From Inia geoffrensis (taxonomy: Eukaryota; Chordata; Mammalia; Artiodactyla; Iniidae), in NCBI GenBank assembly GCA_036417435.1, contig CM070904.1:41016408-41080407 (forward strand): a DNA stretch of 64,000 bases, written 5' to 3'. The notes beneath the pieces were generated by a model. It worked only from the letters and a program-made list of their open reading frames with translations. It had not been told where the DNA came from and made no database searches. Positions 36,346 through 48,361 of the stretch are shown here, in pieces. Every line of letters begins with the position of its first letter. Positions within the stretch are counted from its first letter, which is position 1. Position numbers and translations under genes: made by a program.

Positions 36346-37034
36346 AAGTTCTCACCACGCATACACATATAAGGTAATTTTTATTTTCGATGGTAAATAA
36401 AGTAGCAAGAAGTGTCTTCCTTAATAATTTCAGGAAGAGTCCTGGAATTGAATCTCACTGACTGCTTTGTGTCATGTGTTCCTCTCTGACCCAAATGCTC
36501 TGATTGCGGGATGTGGGGCTGAACCAGCCAGGTCCTAGGCATGTGGCCACCACTGGAGGGACAACTCCATCCAAGCCTCACAAGCTGAGAGTGGGGCAGG
36601 AGCAACTCCGTTAAGGAAATATGAGGTCCTGATCCTGCAAGAAGATAGAAGCAATGCAGGGGTCAAACATAATAGATGTTTATTAAATGCTTTGTCCCCT
36701 TTGTTCTGGCCCATAGAGTCTCTGTAACAATTGAGAAAATGCTCCTTTTTCCCAATTCTGTGTTGCAGTTTTGGTCACTTGAGCCAACTTTTCACAAAAC
36801 CCTTTGTGAAAAACCACACTTTCAACTTTTATTTCTGTCTTCCTCTTCCACGTAACTCAGAACAGGTCCCTGGAACTCATCTGGGAAACTCACAACATTC
36901 TGACCCTTTCATTCAACCCATTTTCCCAAGATGCTTTTATGCCAAACTACTTCATCCTTGGCTTCTCTCCCCCTCTTGCCTAAGTCAACTCTGACAAAGG
37001 CACCCTGGTGCATCGTTCATTAGACTTCATCTGT
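36346..37034. other. Unique stretch
   Basis: No gene recognised. An 87-codon frame at 36731-36994 has no family signature. Confidence 0.4.
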
Positions 37035-37512
37035 TGTGGGTTAAATTGTGTCCTCCAAAAAGATATGTTCAATACCAACGCCTTGGACATGTGAACGTGC
37101 CCTTACTTGGAAATAGGGTTATCGCGAATGTAATCAGGTTGAGATGAGGTCGTATTGGATTGGGCTAGGCCCTATTCTAATGACTGATATCCTTATACAA
37201 AGAGGAAAATCTGCACACAGAGCTACACACAGAGGAGAGTGCCTCATGAAGATACAAAGACACAGAAGACAAGGAGAAGGCCATGTGAAGACAGAGGCAG
37301 AGGTTACAGTGAGGCTCCTATAGGTCAATAACTACTAGAAGCTAGGAGAGAGGCGTGAAAACAGCCCTCCCCTAGAGCATTCAGAGGGAGCATGGCCCTA
37401 CTGACACCTTGATCTGGGGCTTCTAGCCTCCAGAATTATGAGGCAGATTTCTGTTGTTTTACGTTACTCAGTTTGTGGTACTTTATTTTGGTCACCCAAG
37501 GAGACTAATATA
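37035..37512 (+). repeat. MaLR-type LTR (MLT1/MST-like)
   Basis: Follows the MaLR LTR order: GTGGGTTAAATTGTGTCCTC, TTACTTGGAAATAGGGTTAT, AAGGCCATGTGAAGACAGAG, GCTTCTAGCCTCCAGAATTA, AGTTTGTGGTACTTTATTTT. Confidence 0.88.
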
Positions 37513-39762
37513 CTGCCCAACTTTTATCAGCATTTCATTTCAGCAAGGGTCCAACACTTCCTAAAATGTCAAAACTAAAGCGTGGAGAAGTAAAGAAATT
37601 ATCCTCAATCCCATAGTGATTTAATAATGGCCAGGCCAGCACTAAGAACTTGCGTTCCTGTCTTCTCAGCCCACTGTTGCTTCTAACACTGGCTTCCTTA
37701 ATGATTTCCTCCATAAGTCTAAAGAAGTTTGGATCAAGGCACAAGTCCAACACTGAGGTCAGCAGAGAAGCCCTCTGCCCATAGGCCAGTGGGAACCATT
37801 ATCCATGAGAGCGAATCACTGAGCCTGAGGTAGGAGATATGGCGTGAGGCATGGGATTCACCTTAGCTCCAGTGCATCATCTTTGGAGAGAGGGCAAAAG
37901 TAGATTGCAGTTGTATGAGAAGGGGAGGGTATTCCAAGAACAGCTTGAGAGCACCAGGTATCTGGGATGTGTGTTTTTTGCCTTCAACAATAAATTTTTC
38001 AAAGAAAGGCTTAGCCTTTGGGGCTTGAAGGAAAGGGTAGAGACAGTAGAACTTCTTTATCTGAAGGTGGTAGTTTTACCAGCCACCTGCAGAGTTTAGG
38101 GGCATGTTGGGATTGGTAAGAATTACTGAGGCTAAGTGACCTTCCCTAGGAACTAAGTAATCACAGATGGGAGAGAGTATAAGCTGCAGTGATTGTTATT
38201 CAGGTCTGGGAGTTTGTACTTTTATAAGTGTCTCCCTAGAGTAGAGAGAATTTTTATTTGTAAGGTCTTACTAAAACCTGCCAGGACCACCTGCCTGTCA
38301 TCCCTCTTGGGAAGAATGAAAAATAGAGTTCTCCCTCCAGGGAAATGATTCTGTGCCTACAAGGAGTCCAAGTGTGTTATGATGAGGCTAAATCATCTTG
38401 TTATTTCCATTGACTTGTGAGCATAAGTTCCAGGATCCTCTCAATCTAGGTCTGTCCCATGGTCCTACCGTGGGTTCTGTCAGAGTCTCTGACTGGCACA
38501 AACTAAACGTAGTTGAGAATTCCACGGAGGCTGGAGTACACTGGTTAATGCATTAAACATCACACAACTCTGGGATATAACTGAACTGTTTAGTTTCGTA
38601 TTTGAATTGCCTACCCTAAAGAGATGCAGTGAACCTCCTAGCAGAAACCTAGGATAGTCATATTTTCCTGGATACTTTATACTCCTCTTTATATATGGAT
38701 GGTGGAGGATTTGAGGAGGAAAAACAAGCAAACTACCATGGCAAGAAATAAATGTGTAAAGTTGGAGGTAATGACTTTTTCTCCTCACTCGTCTTTTTCC
38801 CAGTCATATGTTATTGCTTTGGTACGATCCCTTTTGTTCACATTTTTAAAAATATAGTAGAAGAGGACGGGAAAGCATGAAATGTTTTATTATCTAATAG
38901 AAGAAATTAGTTACTATAGAAATTATCTTCATGTGGCTGTTATTTTTAGGCAAACACCCTTCAATCAGGAATCATCTGAGGTTTGTGGCCGTCAGCCATT
39001 CAAAGTACATTAGAAAATCCGCCATTGTACACAGCCTTTGCTCCTTCCATCAGGTCTGTGACAGGCAGACAAGGGGATGGGTGTTCGGCAGGTCGGTACT
39101 TGTCCAGTGAAGCTAGGACACCTTTCAGAGGAATTTAAATTGGATCAGGTTTTATCATTCATTGCTTTATCTTTGATTCTCTCCCAGACAGTTATAATTA
39201 GAGATATATGAAAGATAAATACCCTGAAAAACTTGCTGATGGACGAACTCTACCCATAGGTATAGTGCATTTCTAAAAATTCTTTTTGATACATAGACAT
39301 ATATTTATATGACATCCTTGTCCCTTTTCAGATATATTCTAGAAAGGCAACCTTGCCTACAGAAGTTGTTCTTAAGAGAAATTTGATGGAGGCTTCCCGA
39401 TATGGCGTTACAATAGGTAACTGCTTGTGTGTTAGGACTTCAGGGAATCCTACCCTCCCTCAGTATAGTATCCCTTACCCCTACCCCCATTATAGCACCT
39501 AAAGGTCTAAAAATCCCCATAGGAAAAGACATTGTGAAACTGAGAAGCCATGACTATCTATGAACATAGTCTTTTATGCTCTGAAACAAATCAATTTAGA
39601 TGAGACACTAAAGTAGGAAAATATTGACATGTTTTAGATCTTATATAACAAGAATGGGGAAAATTTCCATTTTCATCCATGCCTGCTAGGAAGATCCACC
39701 ATTAATGAGAAGTCTATGAAATAATTTTGCTTTGTCACAGGTCATACGTAAGACAGTTTTTT

Positions 39763-39767
<5 letters not shown>
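37513..39767. other. Unique intronic stretch
   Basis: No gene or clear repeat recognised in 2.3 kb. A 102-codon minus frame at 38480-38788 lacks any signature. Confidence 0.4.

Positions 39768-39814
<47 letters not shown>
39768..39814. repeat. (TG)n microsatellite
   Basis: More than 20 TG units, in the position where the T tail of the adjacent antisense SINE should be. Confidence 0.95.
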
Positions 39815-39817
<3 letters not shown>

Positions 39818-40005
39818 GGTACGCGGGCCTCTCACTGTTGTGGCCTCTCCCGTTGCGGAGCACAGGCTCTGGACGCTCAGGCTCAGCAGCCATGGCTCAC
39901 GGGCCCAGCTGCTCCGTGGCATGTGGGATCTTCCCGGACCGGGGCACGAACCCGTGTCCCCTGCATCGGCAGGCGGACTCTCAACCACTGCGCCACCAGG
40001 GAAGC
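39815..40005 (-). mobile_element. Young CHR-type SINE, minus strand
   Basis: Antisense copy from TGCGGTACGCGGGCCTCTCA to CGCCACCAGGGAAG. Its tail has been replaced by the TG tract. Confidence 0.93.
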
Positions 40006-40690
40006 TCTGCTCAGGTTCTTTGACTCAGAGTTGTTAACCAGCGTCCAAGGCTGCAGAGGTGAGAGGCAACTGGAATGCTCTAAGGGAGAATAAGCTTCTG
40101 TTATCCGTGGTCAACCTGCTGGATGTTTCTTCAAGCCTGTCCCAACAGAGTTAGTGTAGAGACAAGTGTTGGCATTGGTGGCTTTGTAGAAGCTCACGTG
40201 GACACTTTTGAGCCACTAGCGTGTGAAGATGTAGGTCCTTAGACCTGGATTGACCCTCCTGAGCCTCCTTTAAGTTTTCTGTGGCTTCAATTAAAAAACA
40301 TTGACCTCTCTTCTGCCACTGGCACCACTTTCCTTTTCTTTCCCCAACCCACGAATCATTCTTTTTTAATTATCCTCAGTAGTATATGCACTAAAATAGT
40401 AGAATATATACTAAATCCTTGGGTTCGTAGAGAAAAACCGTGCAAATACAGTTTCACTAAAGGTGAACTGAATCCGTGGTCAGGAAGAGATTATTAGAAC
40501 TCCCTCTTGCTACTCAGTACCTAAAGTTCTGATATGTAATCTGCACAGCTTTATTTTAAGGAAATGATCCATTGTACCTGTCAGATTCACTGTTCTAAGT
40601 GGGGCTAGAACACGTCATACACGAGCTGAATTGAATTCTTTCTTGTGAAGAGGTAACAACTCAGGAAGACCTCAGCTGAATTTCATACAT
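40006..40690. other. Unique stretch
   Basis: Nothing recognised. Confidence 0.35.
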
Positions 40691-41005
40691 ATCCATTTTT
40701 GTAATTGAAGTATAGTTGATTTACAATATTTTGTTTCAGGTGTACAGCACAGTTATATGTATATATGCAGTTAAATATATGTATGTGTATGTATGCATAT
40801 ATGTATACGTATGTACATATATGCATATATATGTGTATGTGTGTGTGTGTGTGTGTGTGTATTCTTCCGATTCTGTTCCCTTATAGGTATTACAAAGTAT
40901 TGAGTATAGTTCCCTGTTCTATACAGTAGGTCCTTGTTGGTTATCTATTTTATATATAGTAGTGTGTATATGTTACTACCAAGCTCCTAATTTACCCCTC
41001 ATACA
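40691..41005 (-). mobile_element. LINE-1 3' end fragment, minus strand
   Basis: Antisense L1 3' UTR: AATTGAAGTATAGTTGATTT, TTCAGGTGTACAGCACAGTT, AGTTCCCTGTTCTATACAGT. It has an internal alternating TATG/TG expansion at about 40770-40860. Confidence 0.88.
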
Positions 41006-42735
41006 TATCCATTTAATCAGTTATGTGCCTTAGGAGAAGTAATAAGTTATCATCTAGTCTTAGTTTTCACGTATGTAAAATGAGAATAGTAACTTATGAA
41101 ATTGTTTAGGGGATTTATTAATTTGGGGTAATAGAAGTAAAGTGGCTATCACAGTCTTGGTATAGGGTGGATGCTTAGTTAATATATGTGCTTTTTGACT
41201 TGTTGGACTGCGTGCTCTGTGAAGAATAGATTTATGTTTTCTGTTCCTCCTGTGGCTTCCCACAGTATATTATAGTGATCTACATATGGCAGTTAATGGT
41301 TACTGAATGGTACTATCTGATTAGTGTGGAATTCAGTGAATGAAGGTAAATGGTTGGCTGGGCCCAGCCACTGTGGACTTGGCATTGCGTATCTATCAGA
41401 ACAGAAGTACTCAGAGGAAGCCTGATGTCTACTGCAGCCATGAACACCAGTGTGTGATTAAAGTTAAGTGCTAACAAGAGAATCCAAGGATTTTGTTTAT
41501 GCTGAGCTTGTGCTTTGATGTGATCCTAGTTAGAGTCAGGACAAGGGCAGCACAAATGAGTGACTGAAAGAATTTATTGACTGAGGAGATGTAATCTACA
41601 GATTTATGGCGAGATAGATGCAACTTGATTTATAGAGGAAAGCTGCACCTGCCCCTCACTGGTGTTAAGCTCTAGGTAATAGGACACTCAGCATCCCTCC
41701 GTAAAGACTGCTAAGTTTCTGGGCCGGTTGTCGAACACTGTAAATCATGGAGACCCATGCCGTGTCATGCTCAAAGATATAAACTAAACAAGCACAAGCA
41801 TAAGACAATAAGTAAGCAGCATATGGACATTACATGTGAGAATAGAGGTCATCCAAGTTGTGTGGCAATGAGGGCTCAGAGGTCATCCATGCTGTGTGGC
41901 AATGAGGCCTCAGAGGTCATTGTAGTTTGATGGCCATTGAGTGTAGTTTAGAGCTCTTTGTGGTTCCTGCTACTCTTCTCAAGGTGGCCCGGGAAGGGAG
42001 CTGAATTTTCCTGCAGGTTTTATTTTGACTAATTGATGACATAAACTTGGAGGTATGAAACGCAGCAGAAGCCATCTATTGTTTTAATTGCTTCTGACCT
42101 TAATATTTTCAATGCCATGAGGATATGTTCTCTGACTGTCAAAATGATGCCTTCCCACAGGTGGTCAATCCATAAAGTAAGAGTCTGTCTTTTAAAAGGA
42201 GCTCATGGGTTAACCCTGAACCAAAAAAAACAAACAAACCCGATAAAGCCCTTACAACTTTGTATCTAAAATGCTTGCCCAGCCCTGCAATATTCTAAGG
42301 GAGCTCGGCTCCATCTTGTGGCGTAAAACCAAGTGTCCATTTGTTCCATCCTTCTTGGCTACTTAAGAGGAGCCAGTCTTTTGCCAACTACACCTTGAGC
42401 CTTGTATTTTTTTTGTCTCACTATTTGTGGGGAAATAGGCATGGCCCTGGCAAACTGAGAGGGGTACACCTGGCTTTGTTACCTCTCATGCTCCCAAATT
42501 TATCTCTCTCCCCTCCTCTTGTGGGAAGAGTGGTGGGGTACCACAGTCTTCTGCTGTGAATTCAGTGTTCTCATTCTGTCTTCCTAAAAGTCTCTTATCT
42601 ATTTATTTATTTTTACCTGTCCCAAGGAATAAATGGTCATTTCTTAAGATGTTATTATGTAATAAGATTGGTTTCGTTAAAAAAAAAAAAAAAAGCAATT
42701 AAAGGAATTAAATCCATTGACTGAATTTGGAGAAT
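41006..42735. other. Unique stretch with possible unclassified repeat
   Basis: 41200-41310 resembles an L2 3' end. 41560-41960 has the look of an old LTR or DNA element but I cannot assign it. It contains a short tandem repeat (41845-41925). No gene recognised. Confidence 0.35.
41848..41925 (+). repeat. Tandem repeat, 34-base unit, about 2.3 copies
   Basis: The unit begins AGAGGTCATCCAAGTTGTGT and ends GGCAATGAGGGCTC. A second copy follows with few changes and a third begins AGAGGTCATTG. Confidence 0.85.
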
Positions 42736-42747
42736 TAAAGGATGGAC

Positions 42748-43081
42748 AGGGGCTTCCCTGGTGGCACAGTGGTTGAGAATCTGCCTGCTAATGCAGGGGA
42801 CACGGGTTCGGGCCCTGGTCTGGGAGGATCCCACATGCTGCGGAGCGACTAAGCCTGTGAGCCACAGTTACTGAGCCTGCACGTCTGCGGCCTGTACTCC
42901 GCAACAAGAGAGGCCGCCATAGTGAGAGGCCCATGCATCGCGATGAAGAGTGGCCCCCGCTTGCCACAACTAGAGAAAGCCCTCGCACAGAAACGAAGAC
43001 GCAACACAGCAAAAATAAATAAATTAATTAATAAACTCCTACCCGCAACATCTTCTTTAAAAATAAATAAATAAATAAAAA
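42748..43081 (+). mobile_element. CHR-type SINE with composite tail
   Basis: Starts GGGGCTTCCCTGGTGGCACA after AGG and ends with two AAAT-rich tails separated by about 30 bases of other sequence. The target duplication TAAAGGATGGAC is at 42736-42747 and 43082-43093. Confidence 0.93.
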
Positions 43082-43093
43082 TAAAGGATGGAC

Positions 43094-44174
43094 GGTAAAA
43101 TATGAGATCTATGGAAGGTAGGCCTAGTTTTTAGAAGTGATATGTCCTGAGGGCCAGAGATGGAAAACTCACAAACAAAAAGGTTGCATCTCGTTCTCAG
43201 TCACTTTTTAAAGCTCACGTGGGTTTTTAAAATGTAAATTAATTCCCATCATTTAAAAATAGAGAGATGTCATATAAAAAACAAGCATAACTTGCATTTC
43301 TGGCTTCTTAGTCAAAATTGGAAGATTTGACCACATAGGGTTCACATTTCCTTGTGGTAACAGTCAATGGAAACTGAATAATAGTCAAACACTTTAAAGC
43401 AAGCACACATCTTCTTCCGTTTTACCACAGACCACACCACTCCCTACAGTCTTGTGGTCAACCCATATCCCTCAGTTTGTACCTGCTTGACTCTTGCTTG
43501 ACATTGAGTTTGTGACTCTGTATTCTTGTAGCATGTAAGACTCATTCACGTCCTTATTATGGTATAACTTTGGGCCTAGTCCCACAGTACATTTTTTAAA
43601 ACTGAGTAATTGTCCAGGGACCCATGTCTAGCCAGGGTGGGGAGTGCAGCCCAAAGATGTCCTGTCTTCACAGGGCCGGCTGACCTGGAAATCTCAGGAG
43701 AGTGATACAGGGAGATCTCAGGGCCTGAAACAGTGACCTGGGATATGTCAAAGCATAGATGTATTTCAGCTTAATACAGAGTAACAAGAATGTCAAAAAC
43801 AACAACAAAAGGACAATGGGGATTTATCTGTGTTTAGGCTGTTTCTGTGAGTCTTCATTCATTTGTTCTGATTTACTGATACCATTGGACATATGCTATT
43901 TATTACTCCATTTGATTGTGCCTGGCCACTCTAACTCCTAAGTTGTAAACTCTTAGAAGACAGATTTTCTGTGCCAGTTCTTTTCCCTTTTATCTTTCCT
44001 TTCCTCTTCTCATCTCCCCATTTCCCGTAAAATAAAACACATAAAAATAATACATGCTTTAGAGTTAGCTGTAGGTACACAAATAAAAGTTTCCTCAGTT
44101 TCCTAGCTGCTGCTGCTTTCCCTTTGTTGGATCAGGCTGGAATCCCATGAACCTTTCATTCCTTCTCATTTTAG
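43094..44174. other. Intron before the second exon
   Basis: No gene or clear repeat. The last 25 bases form a reasonable polypyrimidine tract and acceptor. Confidence 0.45.
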
Positions 44175-44372
44175 GATTTAGAATGAGACAGCGCCACATC
44201 CTCATGGAGTCCACAGGGCCTGCAGGGCACTGCCCTCACTTGGTGGAATCTGTTCCTTGTGAGGATCCCGTGTGTTATCAGTGGCTGACATCTGAAGGGA
44301 TCTGTATCCCTGATCACGGCAAGTGTGGTCCCGGACATCGCATCCTGAAGGCGGTCTGCCAGAATGAGCAAG
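44175..44372 (+). CDS. THSD7A: Next internal coding exon of the THSD7 protein (probably THSD7A)
   Basis: This 198-base exon follows the acceptor TTCTCATTTTAG and ends at AAG|gtatga. Entry and exit are both phase 1, and the glycine codon split across the intron restores the frame with the exon ending at 30692. It encodes about 66 residues with no stop. It starts with the basic strand FRMRQRH that supplies the stacked arginines of a TSP1 fold, continues to CEDPVC, the end of that repeat, and then enters the next repeat (YQWLTSEGICIPDHGKCGPG) up to VCQNEQ. Six cysteines are kept. Splice sites and frame are intact, so this is a live gene and not a retrocopy. The intron from the previous exon is about 13.5 kb. 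The following exon should begin with the last two bases of a glycine codon; I could not find it before the window ends. Confidence 0.87.
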
Positions 44373-45654
44373 GTATGACTCAAAGCAACACGAGGATTAA
44401 GTAATATCTGCCAGATAACTCGTCACCAGTCTCAGGCCATCTTCCCCAGGGAGAGAAACACAGTCTTTCCTGTTCTTGAATATTCACGTTTAAGTCAAGT
44501 GACCTGTTGCTGCAAAGTAAGCTGCTTTGACTTAATACAGGGCCAAGTACTCCATGACAAAAGAACACTGTCTGATTATACCTAAATGCAATACAGTGAA
44601 CCCAGAGCATTCTCTAGAGTTTTTAATTCATTAAGACAAACAGAATACAGAAATTGGCTGGAGAGTCTTCAACTTATTAGTACAAAACAAGTTTGATTTG
44701 CCTTTATTGATGTTGATATGTAATATGCTTTTATATATTATTAACAAATGCTGCCTGATAAAGATTCCAGGGCTGCAGCTCCCTCCGAGTTAAAAAGAAA
44801 AAAAAAAGCACTAAGCTGTATCTTTTCAATTATATAACATTAGATTAGAATCAGTTCTAGACATAATGCTTGCATTTCTAAAGAACCATTTAAAAATATA
44901 AGTTGTCAAGATTTACAAAACTATTAACAGTGGTGTCTTTCCTTCATCATCAAGCTTCTGGTGTGATGGTTGTGTAAAATGAAGGGTGATTTAGAAAATA
45001 GGTAAGTCACATGGAGATGAGAAAAGTGACATTTAAGTAGAATTTAAAAATTTGGTCTTTTGGAAAAGAGTATCAAGTATGTCTATTAATCAGTTCTGCC
45101 ATGAGAAGTCATAATTTATAATGCTCTTGGCGTGTGGAGTGAAATGTTTTGACTTACGGAGTAAAGAAATCTATAGAACAGAAGGAAATTTCAAAGTGGA
45201 TTCAGAATAGATAGTAGCATCCACACAGGGTTGACATTCAGCAATGAATTTCCTGTCCCCTTCCTTCCTCTCTCCCCTTCTCTCTCTCTCTCTCTCTACC
45301 CAGTCTCTCTCCTTCCCCACCCCCCCATCACTTCCTTCTTTCTTTCCTTCTTCCCTCTTCTTTTTATCCCTCCCTCTCTCCCTCCATCCATTGTTCCTTC
45401 ATTTTTTTAAATCATTACCTTACTTAGACAAATATTTTATCAGGTGATGTAATTGATTACCTCATGAAGCCAGGTAGTTGTTTAATTAAGTAGGGCCACA
45501 CCAGATTATATTAGCTACAGTCCTTTTTGACTAAAATAGTTAACACAGTGGCTTCTAATATTACTGAATAATTTTTGAATTGTGGTGACATGTGTGAAAT
45601 TTATTACCAGCAGCCCATAAGATCACTTTTTGAATTCAAGAAAAGTAGTATAGA
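44373..45654. other. Intron after the second exon
   Basis: No gene recognised. 45250-45400 is a long CT-rich tract containing a (TC)n run. Confidence 0.45.
45250..45400. repeat. Polypyrimidine tract
   Basis: About 150 bases, almost entirely C and T on the + strand, including a (TC)n block near 45281-45297. Confidence 0.9.
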
Positions 45655-45900
45655 TGTTTAAAACCTGGGCTCTAGTGTCAGACGGGCTGGAATTTCCAGT
45701 CTGCTACTCTTCTGCTAGATAATATCAGGAAAATTATTTAACTGTGGAGGCATCCTTTCCTTCAGCTGTAAAGTGGGGATAATAAAACCTACCTCTCACT
45801 CTCAGCTTGTGAGAATTAAATTACTTACATAAAAGTGATTAGTGAAGTGTCTGGCACATAACCATTCAAAATAAGCTATGAGCTTATTTAGTTGTAATGC
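45655..45900 (+). repeat. MIR SINE fossil
   Basis: MIR order: AACCTGGGCTCTAGTGTCAG, GCTGTAAAGTGGGGATAATA, CCTACCTCTCACTCTCAGCT, AAGTGTCTGGCACATAAC. Confidence 0.85.
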
Positions 45901-46229
45901 ACATTTATTACTGTTCGCTGTCCTGGGGGATTTGTGCAAAGAGCATTCTTTTAAAAAATGAAATAAATGAAAATAATAATGAGGATTAGAATAACCATAC
46001 TAGTTCATCTTCCCAACCTCCAGCTGTGGAAACAAAACCATTTGTTGGGTTGAGACCCAATGACAAATGACTGTAAGGCTTTGTCATCCCATAGCAGGAA
46101 CTGGAGACTTTACAAGGCTGTCATACTATGGCCACAGGGCCAGGAACTTCTTTCACAATGTGTACTGTCCCTTCTACAGTATTGCAGAGTGTGAAATTCT
46201 GATTTATAGCTAGAAATATATATTTGGTC

Positions 46230-47110
46230 CGTGTTCTGGCACACAGCCTCTAAAACCACTGGAATTTCCTGAGGAGTAAGAACAGTGGGAGTAGGTTTTG
46301 TTATAATGTTTGGTCTCCGTCCGTTCCTGAAATGACTTCCATGAAGGTGAAATTGGTGTCTTGTTATTCACATCAAGCCCCTTTCTACCACAACTGGGTT
46401 TCTATGAATGAGATGACTTTTGGAAAGTACCTAAAGGTGGGGCTGGTTGCACAGGAACCAACTGTGAATAGAGGGTTGGAACTTTCAACCCTACCCCCTG
46501 ATGTCGGGGGAGGGGGAGGGACGGGAGGCCGAATCATCCACTAATGGCTAGTGAGTTAATCAATCATGCCTACGTAATGAAGCCTCCATAAAAACCCAAA
46601 GGACATTGTTCAGAGAGCTTCCGGGTTGGTGAATGCATGGAGATTTGCAAAGAGCAGCACAGGGAGGCTCCTTGCCCTTTCCCATACCTTGCCCTGCGCA
46701 TGTCTTCCATCAGATTGTTCCCAAGTTTTATCCTATTGTAATAAACTGGTTATCTAGTAAGCAAAGTGGATTTCCTGAGTTCCGTGAGCCTCTCTAGCAA
46801 ATTAATGAAACTCAAGAAGGGGGTCATGGGAACTTCTGATTTATAGCCAGTTGGTCAGAACTACAGGGAACAACTTGGACTTGTGACTGGCATCCTGAGT
46901 TGGAGGAGGTCATTGGAACCCCCAATTTGTAGCCAGTTGGTCAGAAGCACAGGTAACCAGGGCTTGAGATCAGTGTCTTAAGCGGAGGGCGGCCTTATGG
47001 GACTGAGCCCTTTACCTGTGGAATAGGAGCTACCTCCAGATAGATAGTGTCAGAATTGAGTTGAATAGTAGGATAACCAGCTGGTATTGGAGAATTCTCT
47101 TAGTGTAGGG
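46230..47110 (+). repeat. Endogenous retrovirus solo LTR
   Basis: A known mammalian LTR pattern: AATGAAGCCTCCATAAAAAC near 46578, the polyadenylation signal region GTAATAAACTGGTTATCTAG near 46738, GCAAATTAATGAAACTCAAG, and the end ATAGTGTCAGAATTGAGTTG. There is no internal coding region. A 60-base segment is repeated 86 bases apart (about 46820 and 46906). The left edge and the subfamily are uncertain. Confidence 0.7.
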
Positions 47111-47997
47111 TGGGGAAATAACCGCCCCCCCAACATACGCACACATTGTGATTGAACGTAGAACACTTTTTTACAGAGCTGTCAACTCCACCATTTTATA
47201 GAAATTCTACAGCTTTATTGCTTTTCGTGTGAAATAACTAATTTTCAGCATTGACCTACCCTCTCAATTTTTATGGCATAAGTAGGAATTACTACTGGTT
47301 CAGATCAGTTTCATGAAGTCTTTGTGGGTTTTGTGGGATAACAGCCACAGCTGTGGTTACAAGAACACACTGGCCTCCTGATGACTGAAGCAGTCTTTTG
47401 TCCAGTGAAAAACTGATCTGGTTGCACTTTTTGAAGTTCAGCTTCAGTGAGGTTGTGGATGATTGATGATCAGAGTTTGCCAGAGAAATGCTCCCGTTTG
47501 ACCCTCTACATATCATCATAGCATTTTCTTAGTGATAGGAATTGACAGAATTGTTGACACATTTAAATGCTTGGTGAGAAAAAAAGGACTGAGATCTATT
47601 TAATGAATCTCCTGTGATTTTTTCTTGTAACTTTTGATACTTTCCTTTTCATCACTCTGAATTTATTAATTGTTTCATAGGCCTTTTATTTCAGAGTTTA
47701 TTCATCCGTAAATGGATGAGGCCAAAAGAAATAAATGTTTTTTGATTAAAAAAATCAAACAAACTCATATTAGATCTAATTGGACTTGAGGCTTGCTATA
47801 ATTTCCAAGGTTACTTGCTATATCCTTTATTTAAAGGCTTGTCCATATTGACTCACTCCAGGTATCCCTTATGCCAAAAGGAACATTCAGTATCCTTGCA
47901 AAATGTCTACCAACCCATTCAGATAGCAGAGCCAAGAGATTCTCGCATAGCCGTGATCAAGATTCTTGACCTTGACTCTTTAAAAAAAACAAAACAT
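47111..47997. other. Unique stretch
   Basis: Nothing recognised. Confidence 0.35.
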
Positions 47998-48361
47998 TAT
48001 TTATTTATTTTCTTTATTTTTTTGGCTGCGTCAGGTCTTAGTTGCAGCATGCGGGATCTTTCGTTGTGGCTCGTGGGATTCTCTCTAGTTGTGGCGTGCG
48101 GGTTTTCTCTCTCTAGTTGTAGCATGTGGGCTCCAAGGTGCATGGGCTCTGTAGTTGTGGCACGTGGGCTCCAGAGCACGTGGGCTCTGTAGCTTGCAGC
48201 ATGTGGGCTCTCTAGTTGAGGTGCGCGAGCTCAGTAGTTGTGGCATGTGGGCTTAGTTGCCCCACGGCATGTGGGATCTTGGTTCCCTGACCGGAGATCA
48301 AGCCTGTGTCCCCTGAATTGCAAGGTGGATTCTTTCACCTCTGGACCACCGGGTAAGTCCC
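47998..48361 (-). mobile_element. Older CHR-type SINE, minus strand
   Basis: Antisense order from the TTTATTT tail through TTTTTTGGCTGCGTCAGGTC and TAGTTGTGGC blocks to GGACCACCGGGTAAGTCCC. CAAGATTCT at 47958-47966 and 48361-48369 may be the remains of its target duplication. Confidence 0.88.

Larger units (their letters stand above)
30693..44174 (+). other. Intron between the two THSD7 exons
   Basis: The intron runs from gtgagt to ttttag and has phase 1. It holds a palindromic MITE-like element close to the donor, a long L1 with a SINE inside, AT microsatellites, an old L1 end, a MaLR LTR, three CHR-type SINEs in mixed orientation and an antisense L1 fragment. No exon between the two was recognised. 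Both ends match GT-AG rules; the extent is inferred from protein continuity. Confidence 0.8.
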
